Assembly (NCBI RefSeq): GCF_010015585.1
Contig: NW_022985079.1
Coordinates: forward strand, 310,001-374,000
Length of the DNA: 64,000 bases
Reading direction: 5' to 3'
Source: Eremomyces bilateralis CBS 781.70
Taxonomy: Eukaryota > Ascomycota > Dothideomycetes > Eremomycetales > Eremomycetaceae
The position numbers and the translations under genes were made by a program. The notes under the pieces were generated by a model, which was not told the origin of the DNA, ran no database searches, and saw only the letters and a list, made by a program, of their open reading frames with translations. Below are positions 34,746 to 46,400 of this stretch, piece by piece. How positions within the stretch are numbered: position 1 is the first letter of the stretch; each line of letters starts with the position of its first letter.

Positions 34746-36729
34746 CTATTCCCTCCAAGTTTCTTCGCCTGCTATTTCTCGATATCCTGGAAGGTTCGTG
34801 CCTGATTTTCCTTTTCGCCGAAGCGGTTCCAATTGAGGAATGTCATCCCCGTCCACTCGGTCCATGGATTCCAGCAACGCCAAATTTTCCGTCCCGTGCC
34901 ACTCTTTCATGAGTCGCGTGTTGCCTACCCTCGGAATGTACCCGGTGACGGCATCAAAGTAGCTGCCGATCGTGATGAGGGCAGAGGCAATCAGCACCAC
35001 GAAGGTACCCAAGGCGCTCAAGGATGAGTGAGCGGCGGAGTGGAACTTAATTTGTCCGCAGAACACCTTCGAAGCCCGTCCCGTCCCACGTATTGAAGGA
35101 AAGTGTGGTGTTTAGGTTGGCCGGCTTCTCGATAGAATTGAACACTTCCAATTGCAGGTTCGCAAGCGCCACGGAGAACCAGTATTTGAGCTCAACCTTC
35201 CACTGCTCAGGATCCAGCTTCATCTGGGTATCCTCTTTCAGGTACCGAGCGGCTTGCTAAACGGACCCAGCTGGGCGCCCGGCAATACTGTACGGGATCG
35301 AGGTATGGCCAAGAAGAAAGGTCACTAAACTGGTTGCATAGATCGCCTCAGTGCCCTCTTTCGGCTTGCCTTCCAACAAGAGCTCCCCTAATATGTTTTG
35401 CATCCTTCGCTTCGTGTTGAGACCAGCCCAGGGACTGCATTGTCCGGTGATGGAGCTGCAGAACTGGGCGGTTTCGTGGCATGCGATGATGTTCAGAAAA
35501 TGGTCCATCTTATATGCCGTGTAATCAGGTGGGATCCCGCCAGAACTTTTGCTAACCTCAGCAACCTCATGGGCGGCGAAAACCGGATCATCGGACGGAT
35601 GCATGAATTGAACCCCAGAGCCTCTTAACAATGTTAGGCTTGTATCGCTATCGTTGGTGTGAGAGAAGAACGGTGGTTTCCAAGCGTATTTAGGTGAGGT
35701 CGGTGTGTAAAAAGAATGGAGATCGTAGCCGTAACTGGAACGTTCGGGTTGAAAAATATATTTGCCACCATCACCGGGCTCTGAACTATTATAGAATTCA
35801 TATTCTCTGACAGTTGCTTGCGAACCCAAGTGCTCGTATCCTTGATCCTGGTTTGTATAAACTCTTCCTAGGAAGGGTTCGTCGGACATTGGAGCACACG
35901 TACTCTTCCGACGAACAAATAATTCTTTTGCCTGTCTGAAGTTGATACCTAGATCTTGAAGGGATATGTTGCCAGAGTCAAACACAACTGCGGAGTTCGG
36001 CCCATTCAAACAGGCCCCAGCTTGAAATGGGCAATCGGCATCGTGCTTCACCGTAAATGGTATCGATCGGGTAGCCAGTTTGCCGCAGTCGAGGATGCCT
36101 CGCGACGATCCTTGGCTGTAGCAGTTGCGCACGTAGTTGTGGGCCTCTTCACTCTTGGTGAACTGGACTTCGTAAGCGTTGGCAAGCAGTGAGGGAAGGT
36201 CAGGCGAATCGTTTTCGACGGCTATATGCTGCCATTGGCCGCAAGTGGCTGTGTTCTTGGAGATCACCGTCCTTCTGGCACTAAAGACTTGTGAAGTCAA
36301 CACTCCGGCAGCGATGAATGCAGCGAAATGAGCGAGCATAACGGCACTCAAAACGATGGGTTTCCAAGGGATCCTGTGAATGTGTTCCGACATCTTTCTC
36401 TGTGCCCATACCAGGCGAAGGATGCCTAGCAAGGCGCTTCCAGCGGTCTCCGAGTTCCGTAAAATGACCTGCTCTTGTTTTCCCAAACGGGCTTTGATTG
36501 TTGTGTCCGACTCCATCGGCCGAGCAAATCGATGAAGGAAGAAACGGCAGATGGCCCAGCTCCGGTTCGCGGTCAAGCCCACGACGGTCGCCAGAACAGC
36601 CATCACCACTACGGAATCCCGACTGCGCAGCGTTATTGTTGCCCCAGACCAGCCATCGTGGTCGTGATTGAACCAGAAACCAAGTCGAACGGCGCTCGCT
36701 CCTGCAACTGGCAAGCCATGAGAAGCCAT
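34746..36729 (-). pseudogene. Broken fungal membrane-protein gene of unknown function
   Basis: The start reads MASHGLPVAGASAVRLGFWF followed by NHDHDGWSGATITL and a hydrophobic span; another span is IVLSAVMLAHFAAFIAAGVL. Next comes a long Cys-containing, probably extracytoplasmic region (ATCGQWQHIAVEND, CPFQAGACLNGPN, FCSSITGQCSPW), and a last span lies at LGTFVVLIASALITIGSYF. This arrangement matches a widespread, uncharacterised fungal membrane-protein family. Two lesions are visible. There is an in-frame TAG at 35259-35257, with coding clearly resuming in the same frame (QAARYLKEDTQMKLDPEQW). There is also a frameshift near 35060-35070, between GFEGVL and CGQIKFHSAAHSS. No intron with good borders removes both. 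The TAG would be one C-to-T change from CAG. Confidence 0.62.
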
Positions 36730-37253
36730 TCCGAATTCGCACGACGATTTCCAAATCGTGCGTTCGCAGCCAAAGGAGTCACGCTGTCAAGAAGCTGAGA
36801 TACGGCTACCACCAGTGGCCAGCGTGAGCAATTCTAGAATAATAAATACCCTCATACTGAATGTTTCTTAGGAATTCTCAGGACACACTATCTCAGTTGG
36901 CGGAGCCTGATGGTGGAGGTCATTAGGGGCGTCCTTTAAGGCTGTAGTCCAGGATCCTGCGGAAGCGTCTGATCATCACTGATATCGATGTCTGTGGCGC
37001 TCTGTATCCTTGGAAAACCCCGGGAAACGCTGTTGCTAAACCATTTCTGGAGTACCCGAGTGTAGATCGAGCATGGTATGTTCAAATTTACGAGAACGTG
37101 AGTAGCCACTTGGCGCAGTTTGGGCAAATAGGATAGCTAAGTTAGGTGCATACATAGTACTACATACTAATCGACGGTGGGTCATGGTTGATGGTAATTG
37201 GTGGTTCGAAAAGAGTTAATAATAATATTGGGCCATCGATTTTCTATACTACG
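36730..37253. other. Intergenic, no gene seen
   Basis: AT-rich spacer between the broken membrane-protein gene and the MITE. Nothing recognisable in it. Confidence 0.4.
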
Positions 37254-37261
37254 TATGCAAC

Positions 37262-37555
37262 CAGGCTGGCTAATCGAGGCGTCGCGACTCGCGAGGCCTG
37301 CGCGAACCATGGTTAAATATACCATCCGTAGTCCTGTATACTATATAGTGACCAATACCACGGTGGCTAAGGTCATTGAATCCTATAGAATCTGGGTCAG
37401 ATCCAGAAAATACGGACTACGACGATGAAAGATTGGTAGCATACGACTAAACGGGACTAGCAACACGTGATACTGCGAAATGCGATGCCTTGATCGAGGA
37501 ACGAGGCGAGGCGAGGCGATGCGCTCAATAAGCGTCGCCTCGATTAGCCAGCCTG
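37262..37555. mobile_element. hAT-type MITE, 294 bp
   Basis: Terminal inverted repeats of about 20 bases start CAGGCTGGCTAATCGAGGCG at 37262 and end with the exact reverse complement at 37555. The element is flanked on both sides by the same 8 bases, TATGCAAC (37254-37261 and 37556-37563). An 8-base target duplication and an end beginning CAG are the signature of hAT elements. The inside is non-coding, with GC-rich subterminal parts (repeated GAGGC near 37500-37520) and an AT-rich middle. It cannot move by itself. The intact duplication and matching ends suggest a fairly recent insertion. Confidence 0.85.
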
Positions 37556-37563
37556 TATGCAAC

Positions 37564-38405
37564 CAACGACTGAGTCACGTGCTGGGCATGTCATTATGGT
37601 AGAGCGCTGGGAGTAGTTTCTCTTCAAAGTTTCTAAATCCTTAATTTCGTTTGATTTCGTTTGATTTCTCTATTACGGTCTCTATCAAGGTCTCTATCAC
37701 GGCTTTTCAATGGAGGGACTCGTAGACTCGTCGTTTACCTCCTCTACCTCGTCTGAGGATCAATCTAATTCGTTGATCCTAGATTTTGTGCCCTTCCGGA
37801 AATATCATGCCGAAACCCGATCGCCTGAGACATGACCCCTGCATAAACCAACCGTTCTATCTATCAGATGAACCACTCCTATGCTTTATCGCCTCCACTA
37901 TCTTGATTCTCCTAGTCCTCCCAGATCCCCACTGGCTCCCAAGCCTGATATCGAGCGTATACTAGCCGTATCGGCCTTGAATGGTCGTTGCAGGTATTCC
38001 CTACAAGGCTGCGTAAAGGTTGAACTGGTGGTGATTGTACGCGGTTGCGGGAAGGCGTTGAGCCGATTAGCGTACAGATATCTCGACGTGGGAAGAGCGC
38101 ATGACATGCCGATGATATAGACTGCATGCAGCTCAAACTGGAAGCTCCCAACGAGCGTCTGAGAGTCGAAATCAGAACCATCACCAATATTTAGCGAGCT
38201 AGTGCATACAGTGAATAAGAGGCTATCGTCTGGGCGAATGGGTACGTATATGTAGCCAAAAAGCGATCGATCAAATCAAGGGCAAGGATAGGGCAAAATA
38301 CGATGAAACCAGAGCAGAAAGAACCAGACCCAAGAACAAAATTACAGTAAGGAAAAAGAGCAGAACTAGCAACAACTACAACATGACTGAGAAGGAAGAA
38401 AAAAA
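37564..38405. other. Intergenic; possible lone first exon
   Basis: About 840 bases. At 37709 a plus-strand frame reads MEGLVDSSFTSSTSSEDQSN and goes on to FVPFRKYHAETRSPET before a stop, preceded by a pyrimidine-rich leader with a repeated TTTCGTTTGA. It could be the first exon of an otherwise lost gene. Nothing downstream joins to it convincingly. Confidence 0.25.
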
Positions 38406-39687
38406 CTAAATAAAGAGACTCTCACCGGCACGAGCACCACCAGAACAACTAGGGGAAGAGGGGAGGTGGGGGAGGGGAGGAGGCGCCGAAACGACCATCC
38501 TGCTATGAGAGACTGTCATGTCTCTCGGAATCTTCGCCTTCTTAAACCTCACGGTCCTTACAAATACCTCTTTGAAGAGGTCTTTACGCTTATATTGCGT
38601 ATATGCGTCATGAGCCGCCATCTCGTCGTAAAATTGCAGCAGCCGCTGCCTAGCATTCTCATCTTTGCCATCCTCAATCCACCGGCGAACCTCGCCCGCC
38701 AGATTCGCAAATACGCCTATTATAGTTAGCTAGTTTCGAAACTAGGAGAACTAGGAAAAGCAAGAGAATTAGGTAAAATAGGAGGAGAATCAGAGGACTA
38801 GGAGAAATAGGGGAAATAGGAGAAATAGGCGGAGAACCAGAGAATCAAGGGAAATAGGAGGAATTGCAGAATTAAGAGAAAACAGGTGAAACTTACTCCT
38901 GCAGTACCACTTCCCAGAAGTAGATGATCCGTCATAATCCAGATATTCATGCATATAGGTGAAAACGTTAAAGAAATTGACCGACGAAAAAACAGACTCC
39001 AACTCGATATAGTTGGCAAATTTATCTACTGCAATTAATGCCGCGACTGTATCCTCTTCGATAAGTTGTTCAACGTGATTCTACGCGAAATAAGCCAAAG
39101 AACAACTCAGTAAGACGTATAGCTAGCCTTCATGTTCCTGATGGTCTCAAATTTGAAACATTTGGACCAGGCATGAATGAAACCATGCGCCTCTCGCCAT
39201 TCGACGTCGTCTGCCGTCACAGATCCGTACACGTTCTGGATCAATTTGTCCTCCTCAAAACAGCTGTGGAAAAAGAAATGATTCCATCTTATTGATCTAG
39301 ACAGCTTCGCAACTCGAGCATCGTTCTCGCTGACGGCTTCGGCGTGCTGATCGCGCTTCGGTCGTACCCGTTTCTTCGGATTGCGGAGGTAGGGTTGGAA
39401 ATTCTCGGGCTACTTAATGCGTTAGATACTGGACTTCCTATATAATTTATATGAGAAAAGCAGAGTGCGGAGCATACAGGAAGACCTGGCTCGCCCTCTT
39501 CAGGTCCAGCTTGGGAACTGGAGAGCCCCAAATCTAGGCCAGCATCATCACCCATCTCATATGTCGATTTCAAGACGTGTCCAGCGGTATGATTAGATTT
39601 CATAGAGAAAGCAGCTAGACTTGTAGAAATCAATACATACACTAGAAGGAACACGCCGCCCGATGGCTGTAATATATATGGCTTCAA
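38406..39687 (-). CDS. Unknown multi-exon protein in a transposon-rich block
   Basis: Exon pieces are 39687-39478, 39409 to about 39110, 39080-38897 and 38716-38406. I do not recognise the family. Readable segments are GDDAGLDLGLSSSQAGPEEG, ENFQPYLRNPKKRVRPKRD, IRWNHFFFHSCFEEDKLIQN, DDVEWREAHGFIHAWSKCF, VEQLIEEDTVAALIAVDKFA, SVNFFNVFTYMHEYLDYDGS, NLAGEVRRWIEDGKDENARQ and KEVFVRTVRFKKAKIPRDM. Introns 39410-39477 and 38717-38896 have good borders; the second has a GCTAAC branch site and holds a GA-rich tandem repeat. The donor ending the second piece is not resolved: no GT in the right phase is present near 39110, so the gene may be damaged there. The first exon might begin further upstream. 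It lies between a MITE and a Mutator-like element, which suggests accessory or mobile origin. Confidence 0.45.
38740..38880. repeat. GA-rich degenerate tandem repeat
   Basis: Many near-copies of an 8-10 base unit such as GGAGAAATA, AGGAAAAG and GGGAAATA in a row. It lies inside the proposed 180-base intron of the unknown gene at 38406-39687 and makes that intron unusually long for this genome. Confidence 0.6.
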
Positions 39688-39754
39688 GTGGATAGAGCTG
39701 AGTTGTCCAGGAAAGCGTCGTTGGTAGCTGAGGTTTTGCCTACCAAACCGTTAG

Positions 39755-39832
39755 TTAACAGTTGGTTAACCAGCCGTTAACAGTTGGTTAACCAGCCGTT
39801 AACAGTTGGTTAACCAGCCGTTAACGGACCGT
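39755..39832. repeat. 22-bp tandem repeat, 3.3 copies
   Basis: The unit GTTGGTTAACCAGCCGTTAA plus two bases repeats three times with almost no change. Each copy contains the palindromes GGTTAACC and GTTAAC, so it can fold or bind a dimeric protein. Confidence 0.75.
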
Positions 39833-40096
39833 TAGCTAAACAAAACGGTCCAGGAAATTAACCGATAGAGTTCCAAACCGCTGATATATCTAACCGTAGA
39901 TAGAACGGTAGATTAGGAGAGACGTTGGAAATTTAGGAATGTTTAATAGAGAAACCACTTAGAGACTGTCGATTAGATTTATTAGTTGCAAAGAAAAACG
40001 TATATAATTTCGCCTGTTTGTTCGTGAATTAGCCGTCCAAACCCGGATTAGCCTATTCAGCGGTCGATGACCGGATAAAACCCCCCCCGGCCCTGT

Positions 40097-40288
40097 TGTA
40101 TGAATGGAGGAGACGTTATCGAATTGCTAGAGAAAAGAAGAAGAGGGAAAGGGCTCTCTCTCTTTCCAGAGTTCTAAATAATTACGCGTTTGCTCATTCA
40201 GACACTGGTCTGAGGCCATAAGGCAAATTATTCCTGAGGCCGCCAGGCCACAATCAACACTCTGGTCGTAGAGCCCAAGACTCTTACA
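40097..40288. mobile_element. Possible solo LTR fragment (about 192 bp)
   Basis: A segment starting TGT and ending ACA, with part of it resembling another stretch near 48326-48400 (shared modules such as GAGGCC-CAAGGC and GCCCAAGACT). Size and ends suit a short, old, solo LTR of a fungal retrotransposon. No internal coding part and no clear target duplication are seen, so the call is weak. Confidence 0.3.
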
Positions 40289-40339
40289 GTTAATTATCCG
40301 TGCCCCATGACCGCCCCACAACCGGATACTCCGTAATCT

Positions 40340-43007
40340 GGGGTAAGGCTATGTCCACACGTAACGTTTGCTCCGCCTACACGTCCCGTATTGCTAGACC
40401 TACACGTATCCATAAATGGTTTAGCGTATATTTATAGAGGGATTCCTACCACGACCAAGACATCGACATCAAGACGTGAGATTCGCGCAAAATAGGCATA
40501 AAAAAGAGTAGATACTAATCAGAGATCGAGCGTCATAAACATCGCCCCTGCTGAGGTCCTCCGTGTATCCCCAGGCACGTCTCCAGTCCCCATTCCAACC
40601 CAGGCACCACGTCCACCACGCCCACGCCCCCGCCCACGGGCGGCATCCTCCCGCTCAGCGGCCTCAAACGCCCCAGGTTCGCGCCGCGATGATGTGTCCC
40701 GAGGTGCCTGCGATCCAGGCGTAGAGACTACACCAGCCGGCGATACTATCAACACGTTTCGCAGCTCTGGAAGTGGTGGTGGGGGCCTGCCATATCTCCT
40801 AGCGACTGCGGGCTCCCGGATAGCCCGGAAGGGGTCCTCTATCGCATCATCCATCTGAGTACGCCTGTACAGCCAATGTGAATCAATCATATTGATAGGG
40901 ATCTGCCAGTTAGCGTTCCCTTGGAGGTGCTCCTTGATGGTATGACAACAAGGCATGCCCATCGATATACGGAAAGTTCCTGTACAGAGATTTAAAGGAA
41001 TAGGACTGAGGCGGCGTATGCTCAATTTCGCAAGGAAGATCTGCTTCTCTAAAAGCTCTACAGCCCTCTTAGCCACCCGGTCGATTACCTCATCAGATAA
41101 CGTGAAATTGTTCCTCCACCGTGTCTGGATGAGGATAGATGCCATCTCGGCAGTAAAGATGGCCTCATTCGCGTTCTTGATAACGTTGTTTAATATCAGG
41201 TCTATAGTAACCATCAGATCTCCCGTGCTTGTTAAAACGTGCTTTTTCAGTATAGCATGCGCACTCTCAGCCCACGATGTTGTCCTGATCCCCCAATTGA
41301 GCGCTTAATCGGTCCACGCCCGGCCCCATCGTTGTCGCTTCGGATACACGTAATCCGCGAAGTATTCAAGTACCGCGGTCTGCTCGCTGAATGTCTCTTT
41401 AATCTTTGTGTAGGCGGCCTCGAAATTGGCGATAGTAACGGTATAAGCAAGCTAGATAGGTAGGAAAAGTGTTAGTCTTAAAAAATGAAATCAGAGGAGC
41501 GACATATCAGCTTACCAGTTTGAATTGCTTCAGAAACGCGGTCCGGAGCTCGCTTATTTCGTCCCTTTGTGCGGTAGTAGGAAACAGGACCTCAAGGCGC
41601 CTAGGCTTCACGAATTTCTTCGTGATATGGGTGTTGATATTCCTGAAGATATGCCAGAGGCATAGATAAGTCGAAATTGCCGGGAATATACCGTAAACCG
41701 CGTTGATCAACGCCTCATCGCTGTCAGTCAGGATAAGACGTACAGAGAGGATTCCCAAGGCGTTTTTAAGCTGTGTCAGCACCCAGATATAATCCTCTTC
41801 ACTTTCTGACTGAAGGAAGGCAAAAGCTATATCGAAATTCCTCCCCATCGCCGTTACCCCAACAGCGTGGAATAGAGGCATGTTGTACTTGTTCGTCTTG
41901 TACGTACAATCCAAGATCAAGGCGTCGTGGTGGTCCTGATAGACCTCAAGAGATCTCCGGTGAGCGAAGAACAGGTGGGTAACGCGGTGGTTCGCGTCAA
42001 CTTGGTAAGCGCAATCCAGATCTTCCCTGGCGTATAGTTCGCGTAGGATTGCTTGTGTAGCGGACTGACCACCTAACCGATGAAGCTTTTGGCCGTTTCG
42101 TCGGTTATAGATATCCTTTATAACGAGATTAGGGCCATCAGACACGCGAAGCAGTGCCATATAGATCTCTTTAGGTGTGCTTCCGGCAAGCGACATCCTA
42201 TCGCATACTTCCTTTTGCTCTATCGTCATCCGACGATGGCAGGGGTGCGCAATAGTCGAGGCAACGCGGTGGTTGTGATCTAGAGACATCCTATTTATAA
42301 CCCATAGGCGCGTCTCACGATCTATCTTTAACCGGACCTCCCATTGGCATCCTGTTTTCTTGCTTCCTCTTTTCCTCGATAGGCCAGGTGTTTTAGGAGC
42401 GGGCCCCCCACGATCGCATGCAACAATTTTCCGGTTTACCTCTTGACATCCACGGTCTTTGATACTCTTCGGGATGAAGATACCGAAGCTGCGATCGTAC
42501 GAGAATTGGAGGAGATATTGGTAGACCTCGTGCCAGGAAAGCCACCCGTTTCCTGGTGATTCTGGGCGGTTAGATACGTCAATTTCATCGGTATCTCCAG
42601 CGTCCTGGAACTCGTTGATAGCGTGCTCAAAATCAGCGTGTAATAGGGGGTCCGAAGGTATGTCTTCGTCGGTAGAAAGGTCTTGATTCTCATCACTAAC
42701 TTCATCGTCCGAAGTATCAAATTCCTCATCTTCAGGCCCCTCTGTAGGGGCATCTTCTCCGTCATCTCCACCGAAATCAGATGAATAATCGTACCCAGCG
42801 AGGCCGGGTAATTGAGCGAGCGCGAGAGACATGTGATACACGAAATCACGACGTTTCTATGTATAATTCGAGCATTAGGGAGATAGGGAACCTTGGTGGT
42901 AGAAATTCCTCTAGAAATCACGCTAAACCATTTATGGATACGTGTAGGTCTAGCAATACGGGACGTGTAGGCGGAGCAAACGTTACGTGTGGACATAGCC
43001 TTACCCC
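40340..43007. mobile_element. Mutator-like DNA transposon (MULE), 2,668 bp
   Basis: Terminal inverted repeats of 88 bases, 40340-40427 and 42920-43007, appear identical by eye. They start GGGGTAAGGCTATGTCCACA, and weaker similarity continues inward. Between them a single minus-strand transposase gene carries FAR1-like, MULE and SWIM parts. Directly outside the ends the same five bases, AATCT, occur on both sides (40335-40339 and 43008-43012); Mutator elements usually duplicate 8-11 bases, so this is short. The identical ends argue for recent activity, although the transposase has one stop. Confidence 0.9.
40519..42841 (-). CDS. MULE transposase with one in-frame stop
   Basis: Exons are 42841-41516 and 41451-40519, with a clean intron 41452-41515. 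The N terminus is acidic and disordered, followed by a FAR1-type zinc-binding domain (FGIFIPKSIKDRGCQEVNRK, KKTGCQWEVRLKID, SLDHNH). The MULE transposase core shows DALILDCTYKTNKYNMPLF with the first catalytic Asp, then VRLILTDSDEALINAVYGIF with the second Asp, and CLWHIFRNINTHI. The C-terminal part has LNWGIRTTSWAESAHAILKK and a SWIM-like FRISMGMPCCHTIKEHL, then an Arg/Gly-rich tail (RGRGRGGRG). One in-frame TAA at 41307-41305 separates RAWTD from ALNWGIR; a CAA to TAA change would explain it. Apart from that the frame is open throughout, so the copy was active recently but is probably dead, unless the stop is read through. Confidence 0.85.
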
Positions 43008-43401
43008 AATCTGCCGTCAGATTGTTTAAAAAGAGTAAAAGAGACGACGGCAGGTCGATCACCCAGAATGGTCGGCTTGCCTACCCTGCACGCTTATTTG
43101 ACTCAACTAACCCGACCCTATCAAAATCGCCTATCACTTCAGCCTTCCATATATTATCCCATAATCGGGTTTTTTGGAGGAAACTTGCTCGGTTGGTAAA
43201 AGCCAACGGTGCAAACCGTCTGTATGAATTCTATAGCAATTAACCGGCGGTAGGGGTAGACTTCTTCAGCCCAAACTTTTGAAGAAGTCTATAAAGAAGT
43301 CTATCAGCAAAGTTTCATGGTCAGGATTTCCTCCCTACTCTAAATCCGAAGAAATCTACTAACGGTTCCAGCGACCATGTTACCGTAGGCATCCGGACTC
43401 G

Positions 43402-46400
43402 TTAGATAACTAAAAATGCATTCAGCTGCTCGTTAATTCGTTCCATCTCCCGCCTAATCCGTTCGACCTCATCATCGACACGTCCCCGAAACTCGGGATC
43501 TCTGTCTCCTTCCAACGCTGCATGTCCATCTCTCAACATACTCAGGACAGTCTGCACTGCCTCCAAATGTGAAATAATGACCTCTTGAACTCTGTTCTCA
43601 AGTTCTTCTGCCCACTGGGAAAACTTATCCCTGCAGCACCTGTGGAGCTCCATGAAAAGACCACATGCATGATCACCAAAGCGGGTGTTAATGATATGCT
43701 TCCGCCTTGCGTCGCTACCCGTTCCTATCGAATCCGTGAGCGAAGTGAGACAAAGAGTAGTAGACGTAGATGAACAGACCAAGTTCGTTTTTACACTTTT
43801 CGTATGACTCTTTCATCAGCTCACCAATGATGGAGGTACGTATTCCAGTGAAAGTCGCCGTTTCGATATGACTAGTCGCTGTTAGTAACTTCAAAGGCTC
43901 CTAGAGCCAAACTCGCATACCGAAGCTTCTCTTCGAATAATTCGTGGGTCTGATCTACTTCATCAAGAAGAAGGTTATGTCGATGTTGAAGCGTGACAAT
44001 CAACGTTTCAACTGTTTCGGATGGGATATCTGCATTGGTAGCTAGACAGTCATAGATTATTAGCGAGTGGCTTCATAAGAGAGGGTTGACTTACATAGCG
44101 ACTGAATTACACCATCCATCGCCTCTCTAATCAGTTCACCACTCTGATTATTCAGCGATGTGAGACGTTGGCGCAGCATATCCCATGGACTGTCCATACG
44201 CGCCACCATTACTGCCATCGCCTCATCATTCCAACATCGACGATAAGGGACAGCTCCGGTAGAATGGTCTCCGTAATTTCGGCAAAAGGCTGTATAGGTA
44301 CCTTCGACAATATTAGAGTCTAATTTAACCTAACTGATGGAGAGTAGAGTTACTGAAATGCCACTGAAGTTTGTTAGTCTTCAATTGCGCACAATATCAT
44401 AATTGAGGATACTAACTCCGTTCCAGTCCATACTCGCTTTCCCAGCAGCGCTGCTCCATAGCGGGCTTTGATTTCCTGTGATGATAAGCTCGGAAATACC
44501 ACTGACTGGAGTAGCTCACGAACTCATGATTTCGGATATATGTTCCTTGAATTCCTGCTTCATCAACTGCGAGGTTTTTCTCAAGCTAGAGCCTGGCATT
44601 GAGAGCTTCTACGGATATCGCATTAGCCAACATGCGGCGCTCAGAGTCACGCGGTGTACCTACTTCTTGGAGTTCCCTGTCGACTTCATCGAGCATGTTC
44701 CGAATGGTTGCTCTTCTTTCAGCGCCGATTTTTTGCGTACCGGATTGAACCCATATCTTGATTGAACCCAGTAATACTGGAATCTCTTTTTCCATGAACT
44801 CTTTTGCTGCACGTAGCTGGCTTTGCGCAACAATGGAGATGCAATGCCTCCTGACCATGGGGATGCCGCTTAAGTCCATATATGGCTGGGCCTTTTCGCG
44901 CGATTTTCCGCGATACGTCCAGTAGTCCTTGCTGCTTACACAAAAGACTTTTTGCTCGATGCTAGGAAACTCTTCATGCTGTTGTGTAGCCAGCTTTCCC
45001 TTGACGTCGAGGTTTCGGGTTACCATGAGATGCGATTTAAGTCTAGCGTGACGTTCAGTTCGTACTTATCCAAGCCTCTTCAATTCGACACTTACTTCAA
45101 CTCGAGACGCTCCTTTTCTGCCCTGGTAGGAGAAACATATGTGAGTATAATCTTAGATGTTGAGCAATAGGAGACTTACTCCAGGGATTTCTTCTCGGTG
45201 TTGAGCTGATTCAATTCTGGCACGTCTCCAACGGATATTCCATTGGGCTTGCCTTCAATATCTTTGAGGTCCTGTTTAATATCTCCGATTTGATTAGCAA
45301 CCTCGTGACGCTCTTCCATCAGCCTTTTGAGAGTCGCTGCATCTCCACCACGCAAGTCGCATGCCGCCTCATCCTCATAAATGACCTGTCTCTATTAGAT
45401 TCCGATGTCACACACCTGATGGATCGGCTGGAGGAAATCCAGAGGGATTGACAAGACGTACCTCGGATTGAGTACAAATGATCCCGGTATTCCTTACGTT
45501 AGCTCTTTTGGCAAGCTGGAGTACATCCTGCACACCCTGATCCGACACAGCACGACGAATTTCGCAAATGGCGAAGATCTCATCGCAACTCCGCACGTAA
45601 GTCTCAGTGATCTTCACTCGAGCGGAGTTGGTGTCTTTTAGTCCTAATAATAAGATTAGTATACCTCCAAGCACCACCATCCGTCCAGTTTCTAGAGTAC
45701 TACTCACCGGGAAGATCAGCTAAGACGAGACCTTGACTCAGTATGTATGCTTTCAAATAGATGCTATTGTCGTCAGCTCTAACAAAAGCATTAATGAAGA
45801 TCAATTTTGTGACGAACCTAATCTTGCGAATGAATGGCCACACTACTCCCCGATCGGGGTTAGAGCTCGAAATAAACTTCTTCAATTGCATGGAGCATTC
45901 TTTAGGAGTAGGAGATTCATATCTCCTGCGGGCATTGATGTCTCCATCACGCAAGGGCGTATCCAACTTTTTAGCCCAGAGAAGGAGAGTGTTCAGCGCT
46001 GTCTCCATATCAACTTCCAAAAGTAATGCTTCACTTTGCCTGAGATGCGGCTCAAAGGCAGCCAGGAAGGTGTCTCGTGCAAGTACAGCGTCGTCCTTAG
46101 AATCTTCATCGCGGTGGAGATAATATCGCCGATAACCATTCAACAGTTCGCGGAAATGGTCCGTAATCTCAGCCTCGTTGAAATAGTCTACTACTGCAAC
46201 GAAGTCATTTCTATTGTGGTAGTGGAACTCGGTAACCACGCATGTGCACGCACCACTGCCGCCCTGTTATCATGTTCAGCTTCATATGTTAGGAAACAAT
46301 GAACAGGACAAATGTCGGTTACTAACAGTCTTAGCCAGACCGTTCACATCCAACAATGCATTCAGGAGACTACTCTTGCCTGGAAAATGTAAGAACATTT

